A program made the position numbers and the translations under genes. From Rapana venosa (Eukaryota > Mollusca > Gastropoda > Neogastropoda > Muricidae), in assembly GCA_028751875.1 (NCBI GenBank), contig CM054141.1, positions 71,244,967 to 71,308,966 of the forward strand: 64,000 nucleotides of DNA, given 5' to 3'. Each line of letters opens with the position of its first letter. Position 1 is the first letter of the stretch. The notes under the pieces are model-generated. The model had not been told where the DNA came from, did no database searches, and saw only the letters and a program-made list of their open reading frames with translations. Shown one piece after another: positions 10,122 through 20,344 of this stretch.

Positions 10122-10244
10122 CTGGTTTGTATGTATGTGTGTGTGTGTTGTGTGTTAAGATGTGGGTGGGTGGTGGATGAGGTCATAGTTTGTGATTATG
10201 TAATATTCTGCCAAATTGAGAACTGTTATCGTTTGTTGTGCTCA

Positions 10245-10595
10245 GAACATGCTGCTTTAATGTGCACAGTATGTAATAGGAAAGTGTTGCTCCTGTGCAT
10301 TCTGTAAAAAACATTTTGCTTTAATGCAGTATGCAATAGAAAAATGTTGCTCCTATGCATTCTTTAAAAAGAACGTTTTGCTTTAATGCAGTATGCAATA
10401 GGAAAATGTTGCTCCTATGCATTCTGTAAAAAGAACATTTTGCTTTTATGCAGTATTGCAATAGGAAAATGTTGCCTCCTATGATTCTTAAAAAAGTAAA
10501 AAAAAAAAAAACCCCCCACCCCCCCCCCCAAAAAGACATTTTGCTTTTATGCAGTATCAATAGGAAAATGTTGCTTCTATGCATTTGTAAAAGGC
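10245..10595. repeat. 62-bp tandem repeat, about 5.5 copies, copy A
   Basis: The unit is 'ttttgctttaatgcagtatg' plus 'caataggaaaatgttgctcc' plus 'tatgcattctgtaaaaagaa' plus 'ca'. One unit is disrupted by an A/C homopolymer run at 10,497-10,530, probably a base-calling artefact because copy B (48,525-48,885) lacks it. Confidence 0.95.
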
Positions 10596-11445
10596 AAAGC
10601 ACCAAAATCACTTTTAAGTTTAACTCGTACTTTTACCTCTGTGAAGTGCCAGTGGTCGGTTCAGTATTTTTATGAAGATTATATGTGAAATAAAATTCCA
10701 AGTGGCTATTTTTGTTACCTGTACAGTCTTTTAATCGAGTTACTGGTGAAAGTATTGTTTTCGATGTTATTTTTTTTTTTTTTATTTGAAACTTACAACT
10801 GGCAACGGCATGTATACATGTATTTTCACATTGTAATTGATTTACCAGTAGCTGTAATTAGATTTTTGCATTTTGACATCAGCAGTACATGTGAACCTTT
10901 GCAGCAGCCATTTTAGTTCCTGCTTCTTATTTTCATACTAGAAAGCTCAAGGACCAAAGTTGATGTAGTTCCAAATGTTTAACCTATAATTCCAAGTCAT
11001 GAGTGGCTGTTTTGTTTCATATTTGATTTTGTTTTGTAAGTCAGTGAAGGTCACATCCACTTCAGGTTTGCTATCTCAGTCTAAGTCAGGCTTGTTATTC
11101 ATGTGGTTGTGCTGAATTCTAAGCTTAGCATTCCTTTCCTTCACTGTGATGTGCCGAAGCTTAAGATTCGGCAGAATTATGAATTTTTTAAAATACACTA
11201 AGCGATGTTCAACTCAAGGGAACGTAGGGAATGTTGCCTATAGGGCAATCATTTTTCTAAACACAGTTGCTTTCCTTGACCATAAGCTTGCCTAGTTTGT
11301 GTCTGTTGGCTACTTTTGTTTGACATGTCAACAAGTGATATCTTTGGGATTTAAGGCTCTCCAGTGTTATAATTCTTTTTTTTTGAAAAAATCTGTTGTA
11401 CAAAAAGTGATATCAGATGGATTCAGCCAACTTCAGGGAACTTTA
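10596..11445. other. No gene recognised
   Basis: AT-rich intergenic-like sequence. The only structure seen is two 'aagctta' blocks around 11,119-11,165. Collinear with copy B 48,886-49,620, after which B lacks about 2.8 kb. Confidence 0.5.
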
Positions 11446-11733
11446 AAAGGTAAAGGAGTCCCATAACCTATAAGGTCGTAGGGGAGCGAGGCGTCAGAGA
11501 CCTCACTTCTCTAGGGCCAGCATATTGAGGGCGGTGCCCATCTCCTCTCCCTCGCTGCTTTACCTTCCCTGACCCTAAAGAGGGCAGGTACCCATTTACA
11601 GCTGGGTGAACTGGGGGAACTGTACTGAAGCCAAGGCGTGCAAACGGTCACCCATCCAACTGGTAACCACGCTCGACGCTGCTTAACTTGGCTGGGGGAA
11701 AGCAAGTGCTCCGACCACTGAGCAAGGGAAACT
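11446..11733 (-). mobile_element. Composite tRNA-like/5S-like SINE (SINE-2), antisense copy
   Basis: Inverse complement of the element at 2,271-2,556. The 5S-like segment is at 11,641-11,692 and is closer to 5S rRNA than in the other copy: on the minus strand AAGTTAAGCAGCGTCGAGC, then TGGTTACCAGTTGGATGGG and TGACCG. The tRNA-like head is at 11,700-11,728 (complement of cagtggtcggagcact). It lies in the segment absent from copy B. Confidence 0.8.
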
Positions 11734-12276
11734 TTACTCTGGTGAAAAAATCATCACATTGCTTGAAGGGGACTAGTTGATGAACAGTTCAAGCCATGTA
11801 AGATACGCAGCCCTAATTTTCCAAACTTTTTATTGTTGAGCATTCAGTGACATATTTTGAAAATTTGTAAAAAAGAAGTACAGTCATCTATTAAAAAACT
11901 GTGAAACAATCTCAAAAGTAGACATTATAAACTTTTTAATAATGTATAATTTGTATGTCATTATTATGTTGGGTAAGCCTGCTGAATTTTTCAAATATAG
12001 CCAAGATCACACGTCACCACAAAACGCGGGATCGATTTCACTGCGACTCCATTGAGTTAAAACAGCCTCTTACTTACTGCCACACCTTCGCTCCTGCTGT
12101 TGTCAAAATGCAAGACTGAACAAGATCAGACTGATTTTGCATTTAAGGAAAAAAAAGTAGTGTTATCTCTTTTTTTTTCTTCTTTTTTAGAAATGATTAC
12201 CCTGATGCCGATGAATCCACCGAAAATTCTTAGATTGGCGAAACTACTGTCGGTCTCTCGTTTTTTCTGTAACTGG

Positions 12277-12312
12277 ACGGGATAGCTCAGTGGTCGGAGC
12301 ACTCGCATTGGT
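12277..12312 (+). mobile_element. SINE-2 head-only fragment
   Basis: 'gggatagctcagtggtcgga' plus 'gcactcgc' is the best-preserved tRNA-like head of SINE-2 in the window, here without the 5S-like part or body. It sits about 90 bp upstream of the LINE-III open frame. Confidence 0.55.
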
Positions 12313-12394
12313 TGGAAATTCATTGTTTTTAAGTTTAACTGGACAAGTTGGTAAAATCACACCTTTTCTCATTTCGTGAAATTTTTGCCACACT

Positions 12395-14985
12395 TTGTTA
12401 GATCTTTATGATTTGATACATCGCTCAAATAAAACGAAGACCAAAATTGTCGTTTCTACTGAGCTATCTATTATTGTTCCCATTCATAAGCAAGGAAAGC
12501 CTAAAACTGATAAAACTAGTTATAGGCCCATAGCACTGACTTCTAACATTGGTAAGCTTATGAAGAAAATTATTCTAAAGAGGCTTGTGTATTACTGTCA
12601 GAAAAATAAGGTAGTTCCTGTCAATCAAGCAGGCTTTCAAAAAGGTAGATCAGCAATCGATAACTTAGTTAAACTAACAACACAGGTCAAACAACAATTT
12701 GCGAGAAGAAGAAATCTACTCGCAACATTTTTTTATGTAAAGAAAGCCTACGACCAAGTTTGGCATGCTAAATTGCTGCATAAACTGAAGACTATTGGCT
12801 TTTCTGGGCATTTTTTCTATTATATTAAAAGCTTTTTGTTGTAACAGAAGTATGCAAGTGAGAGTAGGGAATGCATATTCAAACTTTAGGTCATTGCATA
12901 TGGGTTTACCACAGGGTTCAGTTATAGCCCCTTTTCTGTTTAATATATTGCTGTATGATTTACCCACAAAACTGTCTAAAGACATTGTCCTGGTACAATA
13001 TGCTTATGATATATGTATATGGATGAATGTCACTATGAAGCGTGCTACAACAAAGAGGATGATAAACTATACCAGAAAAGTATATCAAAAAGAGCTAGAT
13101 AATTTACATAAATATATTTTGAAAATGGCCTGACATTATCTACAGAAAAAACGCATATTATGCTTTTTAATAATGGTAGTGATCCAGATACACTGCCACA
13201 GTTTACGATTGGAGGGGAGCCAATTCAGTATAAAAATATGGTAAACTTTTTAGGCATTCAACTGACATCAAAATTAACTTGGAATGCTCATATTGGATAC
13301 ATTTTAACAAAAGCAAGGAAATGCATCAATTTTCTTAAAATGGTTAGCAGACAGTCCTGGGGACAAGATATCTTCACTCTTAAATGCTTGTGTAGGTCAC
13401 TTGTACGTTCCAAACTGTCTTATGGACAAGAAGTCTTTTTCAGTGCTCCTAATTATTTACTTAAAAAACTCCAAAGTATAGATTGTAAGGCGTACAAACT
13501 TGCACTTGGGGATATTATTCCATGCATCCACCATAGGAACTTATAAGGAAATTGGGGAACTTCCCCTAGCTGAATACCGACAATATTCATGCGCCAAATA
13601 TGTTTTACGGAGCACGAATGACGAACATTTTGTCTGTAGTGAATTAAAAGTTCAAGCAGAAACGAATTTTCCAAAAAGGGCTATACAAATTTCGTGTTTA
13701 ATGCCCATTGGCACTTATGTATCAGATCTCTGTCAAAAATCTAAACTTAATCAATATGACTTAGAAACACAAAAAGAAGCTTTACCGTGTCCTTCATGGG
13801 AGATGAATAAAGCCTGTTTTGATATAGAATATATTAATGAAAAAAAGAATGAAAATCAAAACATCATGTTTGTAGATGTTCAGTCGCATATTGAAAATAA
13901 GTATGCTGACTGCTTAAAAGTTTGTACAGATGGATCTGTTTTAGAAAATCATGACACAGGCTTTGCATTTGTCTTACCAGCACTTAAAATTGAGAAATCG
14001 TACTATCTTAGTAAACATTCAATATTTACAGCTGAACTTATTGCAGTTCTTATGGCTCTTAACTATAGTCTTGATTTTCCATTTTCCTTCTTTCATATCT
14101 TGCTTTGTGTTGACTCCAAGTCAGTATTGTATGCTATAAAATCCCCAAACTTTAAGGTCTTCAGAATTATTTTTGAAATTAAATATGCCATATGCCTCCT
14201 AAGTTTAAGAGGTATTCCTGTTTCTTTTTGTTGGGTGCCTTCTCATGTTGGAATTTTTTCAAATGAGTGGGCTGACAGAGCTGCAAAAAAGGGGGCAAGA
14301 CATGATATGAAATCAATAAAACTGGATGTTCCCTTATCTCTACAGGAGGTATACCGAATATTAGAACAAACTTCATGGGGTAAGTTTAAAGAATCTGATC
14401 AATTCAAGGAACGATATTTAAAAAGTTGTCTGACCACTGCCCATATTTCTTGTTATATGGCTCCTTCTCAAATAGATTCGTGTTTTATATCCGTGAGAAG
14501 GGTTGATTCACTATATTTTAGAATAGAGTTAAATGCATTCCTTACAAAATTTTGTAAACATGTCATATGTCTATGTGGGAATCATATTTCCAATACTCAT
14601 ATCATATTTGAGTGCCCTATTGTAAAACCTTTTTTACCTACATTTTCTGAACAGTCTCTGGAAAATGTATTTGAAAATTCAAAGCTAGCCTTTGCCATTG
14701 CCAGATGTTTATTGCATAGTCCACTTGAATATTTATTGTAGCTACATTATTGTTATTTCATGTTTCCACATTGTTGATTTATATTTTGCTCCTGTTTAAA
14801 AGTATTATCCTTACTTTTCTAAGGTTTTTTTTCTCACAAAAATACCAACACTGCTGCTATTTCTTAACCTTTTCTCTTTCCTCTCCTTCCTCTCCCTTCT
14901 TTAACTTCCATTACACTTTCTATTTCCCTCGTCTAATATCACTTAGAGTGAACAGACGTTAAATTGAAGACAACAACAACAACAA
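12395..14985 (+). mobile_element. I-group-like LINE with RNase H domain (LINE-III), copy A
   Basis: Non-LTR retrotransposon fragment lacking an endonuclease. Broken frames give the reverse transcriptase fingers/palm (12,395-12,844: 'YRPIALTSNIGKL', 'NQAGFQKGRSAIDN', 'KKAYDQVWH'), the 'GLPQGSVIAPFLFNI' motif near 12,903-12,947, and the active-site motif at 12,999-13,010, which reads YAYD instead of YADD. A 413-residue frame (13,500-14,741) carries an RNase H domain with all four acidic positions: TDGS at 13,925, FTAEL at 14,025, VDSKS at 14,109, ADRAA at 14,271. It also has the 'WVPSHVGI' signature and a Cys-rich C-terminal end. RT plus RNase H points to the I superfamily (I/Nimb-like). The 3' UTR ends near a (CAA)n tail at 14,967-14,985. 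Frameshifts and the active-site change make it inactive. Confidence 0.85.
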
Positions 14986-15434
14986 TACACACACACACAC
15001 ACAAATTGATTTTAAGGTGTGTTCCTCTTTGCGTTATCAGATCAAGGTCTAACACCCACGTTGACAATCCATGTTTGGTTTCAATCATTTTTGGCAACAG
15101 GAAAACTTTTCATTGTGCTACGTTTTATTGGAAGGCATTTACAGTTCTTACAACAGTGTTTCATTATGCCATGTTTCATTTTAAATAACGGTTACCACAA
15201 TGGTTTAGCATTCTGCTATGTTTTGCTGGAAATCATGTTTGGTTCACATGTTTTTGTTGCTATGTTCTGTGAAAATCTTTTGGTGCCACATGGTTTTCAT
15301 GTTTGGGCTATTGTTCAATGTTTGAAATTCCACATTTTTATGATGCAGAACAGCGTACGGGTATGTTTCATGAGATGTGTACGGGTCTGCTGATTCATAA
15401 GTGATATTTGTAATGCCAGACAGTTTATATGTGA
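14986..15434. other. (CA)n tract then non-coding spacer
   Basis: A (CA)n run at 14,986-15,003 follows the LINE-III tail. The remainder has no supported gene. Copy A carries about 90 bp near 15,290-15,400 that is absent or rearranged in copy B, while B has about 30 bp extra near 50,486-50,514. Confidence 0.5.
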
Positions 15435-15754
15435 CATGCCAGATAACAGCTGTACCCGGGGTAGCTGTCTGACTCATGCCAGATAACAGCTGTACCCGGG
15501 ATAGCTGTCTGACTCATGCCAGATAACAGCTGTACCCGGGGTAGCTGTCTGACTCATGCCAGATAACAGCTGTACCCGGGGTAGCTGTCTGACTCATGCC
15601 AGATAACAGCTGTACCCGGGGTAGCTGTCTGACTCATGCCAGATAACAGCTGTACCCGGGGTAGCTGTCTGACTCATGCCAGATAACAGCTGTACCCGGG
15701 GTAGCTGTCTGACTCATGCCAGATAACAACTGTACCCAGGGTAGCTGTCTGACT
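15435..15754. repeat. 40-bp satellite, exactly 8 copies, copy A
   Basis: Unit 'catgccagataacagctgta' plus 'cccggggtagctgtctgact'; 320 bp is exactly 8 x 40. Units are nearly identical (changes only in units 2 and 8). Each unit holds a near-palindrome: ACAGCTGTACCCGGGGTAGC reads almost the same on the other strand around CCCGGG. There are no spacers, so this is not a CRISPR array. Copy B has 8 units at 50,822-51,139. Confidence 0.98.
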
Positions 15755-15799
15755 CAAGGTGGAGGCAGTAGTCCATGGATGTTTGTATTTACTGACTTC

Positions 15800-15862
15800 T
15801 GATGGTGTGACAGTCTTCTGATGTTATGACAGTCTTCTGATGTTATGACAGTCTTCTGACCG
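15800..15862. repeat. 19-bp tandem repeat, 3 copies
   Basis: 'gacagtcttctgatgttat' is repeated three times with small changes. Also present in copy B at about 51,190-51,245. Confidence 0.8.
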
Positions 15863-16410
15863 TTATTTGGCCAAATATGTTTCATGATGTTTATACACTT
15901 TACTGTCAAGCTTATCTCTGAATGAAAAGATACAGATCCACTTTACTGTTGTCTTGTTTCATAATTTTTATGCCCTGCACAATGATTATAGTGTGGTGCA
16001 GTGGAAACAGTTCATTCAGAGACTAAGTTTGTTGTAGTTTGTTATTTTTCTAATTCAAAAGAACATTGTCATAAATCTGTTTATATGGGTTGGTTGAATG
16101 TGTTTTTCTTATTATCAAAATTAATCATTTTTCCTGATTGTTACATTCTAGTCAGGGTTAATTGTTGTGTGTATTTGCTATGTAGCATATTTCAGTTTCA
16201 GACCTTGTTTTTTTTGTGTTTGATTATGATCCTCATTTCGTATAAAAATATTTTATAACAATTTCAATGCAAAGCTACTTTTCCTTTATGACAGTTATTT
16301 TATGTCAACCATACACTTCAAATTTTTATGTGTGTGATACATCAAGTCATTATTTCTTCATCGTTATGAAATGGAACACTGAGAGAGAGAGTGGGTGTGC
16401 GTGTGTTTAC
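15863..16410. other. No gene recognised
   Basis: AT-rich sequence that is almost base-for-base the same in copy B (51,246-51,795). No feature supported apart from a short GA run at 16,380-16,390. Confidence 0.5.
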
Positions 16411-17400
16411 AATAACAATAATTTTAATTCAGTTTTTGCAGGCCATATGGCCCATAAGAACAACAGTTAATCATATACTTTCATGTATGGTGAACATCCT
16501 TACTTCTGATATCTAAACATTTAGTAAGAAATAATCCAACTTTAAACATCAAACTAGGTTTAGTGTTTATACAAAGAAGCTGCACTTTCAGATTCGATGG
16601 AAAACTGTAATAATACAGAGGAATACATTTTCTTCGCAATACAGCATATTTTGGGCATACAAGTAAAAAGTGACAAACATCTTCAATTTGTTGGCCATCA
16701 CACTGAGAGCAGAATGGATCAGTAATCGGTTTGCCATAACGTGAAATTCCATTTAAAGGTAATCTGTTTGACCTCAGTAAACATATACCTCTACGGTATT
16801 CTAAAGATTCTACTTCACCTACATAATTTGCTCTACAAATAATTGGGTGATAATCTAAGTAGTCAGGGTATGCTGATAGAGAGTCATGCCATTTTTGTTG
16901 GTACACATCTTGTATTCGTGTTTGGAATTCTTTCATGAAGGATGAGGAATTACCACAATTTTGCATTGTCCAAACATAACCAAATCCGTGGGTGCATAAA
17001 ATCTTTCTAACATGTGTTACCCAATTTATTCTCCCTGCTTCATCATGTCTACACAACATATTGTAGCATTGTCTGGGATATCTATGATCAGGCATATCCA
17101 AAATTTTTAGCCAATATTTGATTACTCTGGTAACAGTGTCAACAAAAATGGGATATCTACCACAATCGCCAAGGCAAATATTATTTTTAACATCTCTGCC
17201 AACCCCCAGGACCATTTTGCAAATTTTTACCTGTATTTTTTCAATATCATGATACTGCTGAAAACCCCAAATTTCAGAACCATAGAGGAGGATTGGTTTC
17301 ACTTTTGTATCAAAAATACTAAAAACTAGATGCTGGAAGATTCTTTAACCTGAAGTACAATCTTTTGATACCAGCAACAGCCTTCAATGCTTTTGTGTGT
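16411..17400 (-). mobile_element. Antisense LINE C-terminal fragment with CCHC motif (LINE-IV), copy A
   Basis: A 273-residue minus-strand frame (16,481-17,302) begins at the conserved 'KPILLYGSEIWG' that ends the reverse transcriptase domain of many non-LTR elements. It ends with a Cys/His cluster, FCSQCDGQQIEDVCHFLLVC, fitting C-x2-C-x8-H-x4-C. Similarity continues upstream (to about 17,395, 'KALKAVAGIKRLYF' in a shifted frame), where a TG-rich microsatellite marks the 5' truncation. The 3' end has a short (TTATTG)n-like tail at 16,410-16,425. RT catalytic motifs are absent, so it is a dead fragment. Clade not determined; different from LINE-II, LINE-III and the RTE family here. Copy B: 51,800-52,790. 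Confidence 0.85.
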
Positions 17401-17895
17401 GTTTGTGTGTACGTGTGTGTGTTGACCATGTTACTCCATGTCTGATATCAAGGTACTGTTACCAAACCCGGTAATATGTTCATTTTTTAAAAATTGTTAT
17501 GAAACAGGGTAAGCGCATAACCACAGAGTAAATGGAAAGATGGTCAAGAGTTTTGATTTAAAGAAGTATGTTTATAAATCTTATTCACTCTTCTATCTCC
17601 ATTTTCCTCTTCACTACCTCTCACCCCCACCCTTTCCCCCAAACACACCCCACCATTGTTGTCCTCAGATGGATCGAACAGTCAAGTTGAGAAAGAAAGG
17701 GCCAAGGTTGCTGATTCTGTATGATATATGCATCTTCGAATGTAGTTGGCCTTTATACAGGTAGTGTTGAGGACTACTGGGTGTGTGGCACATGGGGGCT
17801 TGTGCTAGCTCTAACCATTAACCCTAACCCTTACCCCATCCAGTCTGCTGCTGAAATAAATTGTTTTCACAATTTGCGAATGTGTATTTGTGTGT
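17401..17895. other. No gene recognised; short telomere-like motif
   Basis: Holds a TG-rich run, a C-rich tract at 17,620-17,655 and 'ccattaaccctaaccctta' at 17,816-17,834, which is only two to three telomere-like hexamers. No gene supported. Confidence 0.5.
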
Positions 17896-17897
17896 GA

Positions 17898-17975
<78 letters not shown>

Positions 17976-18064
17976 GCTGTCTCTCTCTCTCACTCACACA
18001 AATACAACACACATACACACACGCGCACGCACACACACATGCACGCGCGCACACACACACACAT
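17896..18064. repeat. (CT)n then (CA)n/(CG) microsatellite, copy A
   Basis: (CT)n at about 17,901-17,990 with single interruptions, followed by a (CA)n/(CGCA)n tract to 18,062. The same compound microsatellite in copy B (53,296-53,452) has a different length and interruption pattern. Confidence 0.95.
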
Positions 18065-18569
18065 TTTGACAAAGTAGTCCACAAATGCCACTTTCTCAAC
18101 AACAAAAACATATTTGACAACGTAACCCACGAGTGCCATTTTCTCAAAAAAAAACAAGAATCAAGGCTTTAACATTATGGGCAAGATCAAATAAATCCAG
18201 TTATTGAGATGGCTCAGCAGAGAATCAAACCTATGACCACAGATCGTCCAGACCGACCGTGAGTCCCAATCTCTGACTTCTTCAGGGGTATCTGCTCTCT
18301 CCTTTCACCCCCACCCCCACTCCCCCCTTTGGCTTTTCACGCACAATTTTGTCGTTAAATATCTGTCTACACAGCGTGATGGTGTTCAAATACAGGAGTG
18401 AAAGGTGAAGAGAAAGTTTTGAATATTTTTCCTGTACCAGTATTTTATTTAAAGATGAAACATTAATCAATTTGGTTGTACTTTTTCCTATGCATGCATT
18501 CACAGTTTGCCTGAATCTTAACGGTTTGAAGAGGGTTGTTTTTGAGGTTGAAGGGCGTTTCTTTAGTGT

Positions 18570-18570
<1 letters not shown>

Positions 18571-18607
<37 letters not shown>
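18571..18607. repeat. (TC)n microsatellite
   Basis: An uninterrupted TC run in copy A. The copy B counterpart (53,960-53,998) is interrupted and reads tctcttctcgtcttctctct, so the two differ in sequence as well as length. Confidence 0.95.
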
Positions 18608-18609
<2 letters not shown>

Positions 18610-19139
18610 ATCCCTATCTTTGGTGTTTTTGTTGTTTTACTACGAGTATTTGTTTATCATATTCTGTAGGTTTTACATACAATAAGCTCAGGTCCTAGTC
18701 TAATAGAAAATAGCGTTAATTCCAAGCAGGTTTATGTTGTCAATATCTTTGGGTTACTCCGGTGACAGAGAAGCCTTTTGCCTTCTCAAAATGCACTGCT
18801 TTAATTGTCGTCTGCAGCCTTCTCCGGTTTTGTAGTGTCGACTTGGTAGAAGAGCTATACTGGGAAGGCATAATCCCGCTGAGCTGGAATATATCAACAT
18901 GATGTCGCTGGCTTAGTTTGGAATTGGACAACGTAAAGGTCATCGTTGGTTTGGAGCTGCAACACTTGAAAGGGGCGCAAATGTCCTTATCTGGCTAATT
19001 GTCATCAACTGGCCTGATTACACTCCAGGACTGTAACCCTAGGACCTGTGTACCACCCCAGGCTGCATACCATTCTGTGCTGTCCTTGAAACTCATCCAT
19101 TTTCTGCCGGAGAGTGATAATAATAACAACAATAACTAA
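18608..19139. other. No gene recognised; carries an empty insertion site
   Basis: Non-coding sequence conserved with copy B (53,999-54,593). At 18,996-19,000 the single 'taatt' is the empty target of the 73-bp insertion found in copy B at 54,394-54,466. Confidence 0.55.
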
Positions 19140-19226
19140 TGATGATGACATGAAGATGATGATGGTGGTGATGATGATGATTTTATAGCGCTGGATCTCG
19201 TAAGCAAACGAATCAAAGCGCTTGAA
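19140..19226 (-). mobile_element. Short (ATT/ATC)n-tailed element, antisense, copy A
   Basis: On the minus strand: 'caagcgctttgattcgtttg', 'cttacgagatccagcgctat', then 'aaaatcatcatcatc'. This is the same consensus as the insertions at 20,273-20,344 and 54,394-54,466: agcgctttgattTgt, a small hairpin (ttgt...acaa), agcgctatataaat, then a trinucleotide tail. Also in copy B (54,594-54,682), so older than the A/B divergence. Confidence 0.75.
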
Positions 19227-19296
19227 TACAGCAGTGACGGCTGGAGATAAACACGATTTCAGAACGAAGAAAGGAAAAACAGCAACAGCCGTCATA

Positions 19297-19335
19297 AGCA
19301 AAGCTCCGCGGCTTCAAAGGAGTCGGAGCTTTGCT
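19297..19335. other. Perfect 12-bp inverted repeat (hairpin)
   Basis: agcaaagctccg (19,297-19,308) and cggagctttgct (19,324-19,335) are exact inverse complements around a 15-nt loop. Conserved in copy B at 54,755-54,793. It is unlike the histone 3' stem-loop. Function unknown. Confidence 0.8.
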
Positions 19336-19824
19336 GAAAAAAAGAACACCAACTAATGTCTGCTAAGTGCTTTGGCGCAGGCGGGGGCTGTGGAACATTC
19401 ATTCTGTTGGCTAAGTTATTATGTCTGTGGGGAAATGGAACTTCGTGTGTGAGTGCCAGGCCCTCTATTAGTGAGTTGACACCGACAATTACACCTGAAA
19501 GAAAGCTTCCGGGACCGAGTGCACAGATTTGTTTGAGGTGGAGGGGGGGGGGTTGCTTTTTTCTTCTTTTTTTTCTCTTTTTTTTTTAGTTTGCGTTTGC
19601 AATTCCAGAACGTAGTTTTGGCTTGCGTTCGAAACCGCCATCCCAACCTGTATTTTTGGTGGTGGTTTTCTCCTTGTTTTGCTGCAGGTGCTGAGGGATA
19701 GGAGGCAGCATGATGTGAAAGTCTGCAGTCAACTTTTCATAAACAAGGAGAAGGCAGCTTCAGGTGGACCCATGGGGGGGGAGTCCCTCTGCACTGTACC
19801 ACAGTTTACATAGCACGGGTGTTA

Positions 19825-19895
19825 GGCAAAGCCGTTTACTATCCCTGTCGTTAGTAGGGAACTTAGTCGGTGGTGTCCTGCATGTGCTAGCTCAG
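19825..19895. repeat. 70-bp dispersed repeat, first of two in copy A
   Basis: The segment 'caaagccgtttactatccct', 'gtcgttagtagggaacttag', 'tcggtggtgtcctgc' and 'tgtgctagctcaga' recurs at about 29,597-29,665 (corrupted), 55,287-55,355 and 61,856-61,928. All copies are in the same orientation. Family not identified. Confidence 0.8.
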
Positions 19896-19954
19896 AACAA
19901 TAGGTGCTTTACGGTATTGTCTGGCCTCGCTTGTTGAGGGTGATTTGGTTGCTC

Positions 19955-19986
<32 letters not shown>

Positions 19987-20272
19987 TTTATAACCTCGCC
20001 TTTCTCTCGGTAACCAACCACGGCACCTGTGGATTTTTTTTTTCTCCTCAGACTACTGTCCGACTGATTGAGTTATTCACAAATTGTGTGCTAAAGAGTG
20101 GTAACTGATTTTACTCCTTTCTTCACCCTTCCACCCCTATACCCCTATCAAGTATTCACCACCACCACCACCCCTCCTATTATTATTATTATTCATTGTC
20201 TCTCTTTTCTTCCTTATCTTCACCATTCTTGTACACATTATTACATTCCTCACAAAACTAACTTCAATAGAT
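19896..20272. other. (GTT)n and low-complexity spacer
   Basis: Contains (GTT)n at 19,960-19,985, a T-run at 20,033-20,043, (CAC)n at 20,157-20,173 and (ATT)n at 20,178-20,193. No gene supported. Confidence 0.6.
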
Positions 20273-20344
20273 AAGCGCTTTGATTTGTCTGTGCAAGATA
20301 CAGCGCTATATAAGTTCCATTTATTATTATTATTATTATTATTA
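20273..20344 (+). mobile_element. Short (ATT)n-tailed element, insertion present only in copy A
   Basis: Copy B at 55,730-55,740 reads 'aatagatgtattcaagacac', while copy A carries about 72 extra bases: 'aagcgctttgatttgtctgt', 'gcaagatacagcgctatata', 'agttccatttattatt' and further ATT units. It is the same family as 54,394-54,466 (present only in B) and 19,140-19,226. It looks like a hairpin-bearing LINE/SINE 3' end with a trinucleotide tail. No coding capacity. Confidence 0.8.

Noticed and set aside
11641..11692. 5S rRNA gene
   Set aside because: Only the internal control region-like part is present, inside a SINE; the rest of 5S is missing.
15435..15754. CRISPR-like regular array
   Set aside because: The units are contiguous 40-bp repeats with no spacers, in a eukaryotic context.
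17816..17834. Interstitial telomeric repeat
   Set aside because: Only two to three telomere-like hexamers; too short to claim.
17824..18172. Ser/Leu- or Arg/Glu-rich frames over the CT repeat
   Set aside because: Translations of (CT)n and (CA)n microsatellite, also seen at 25,430, 53,219 and 60,870.
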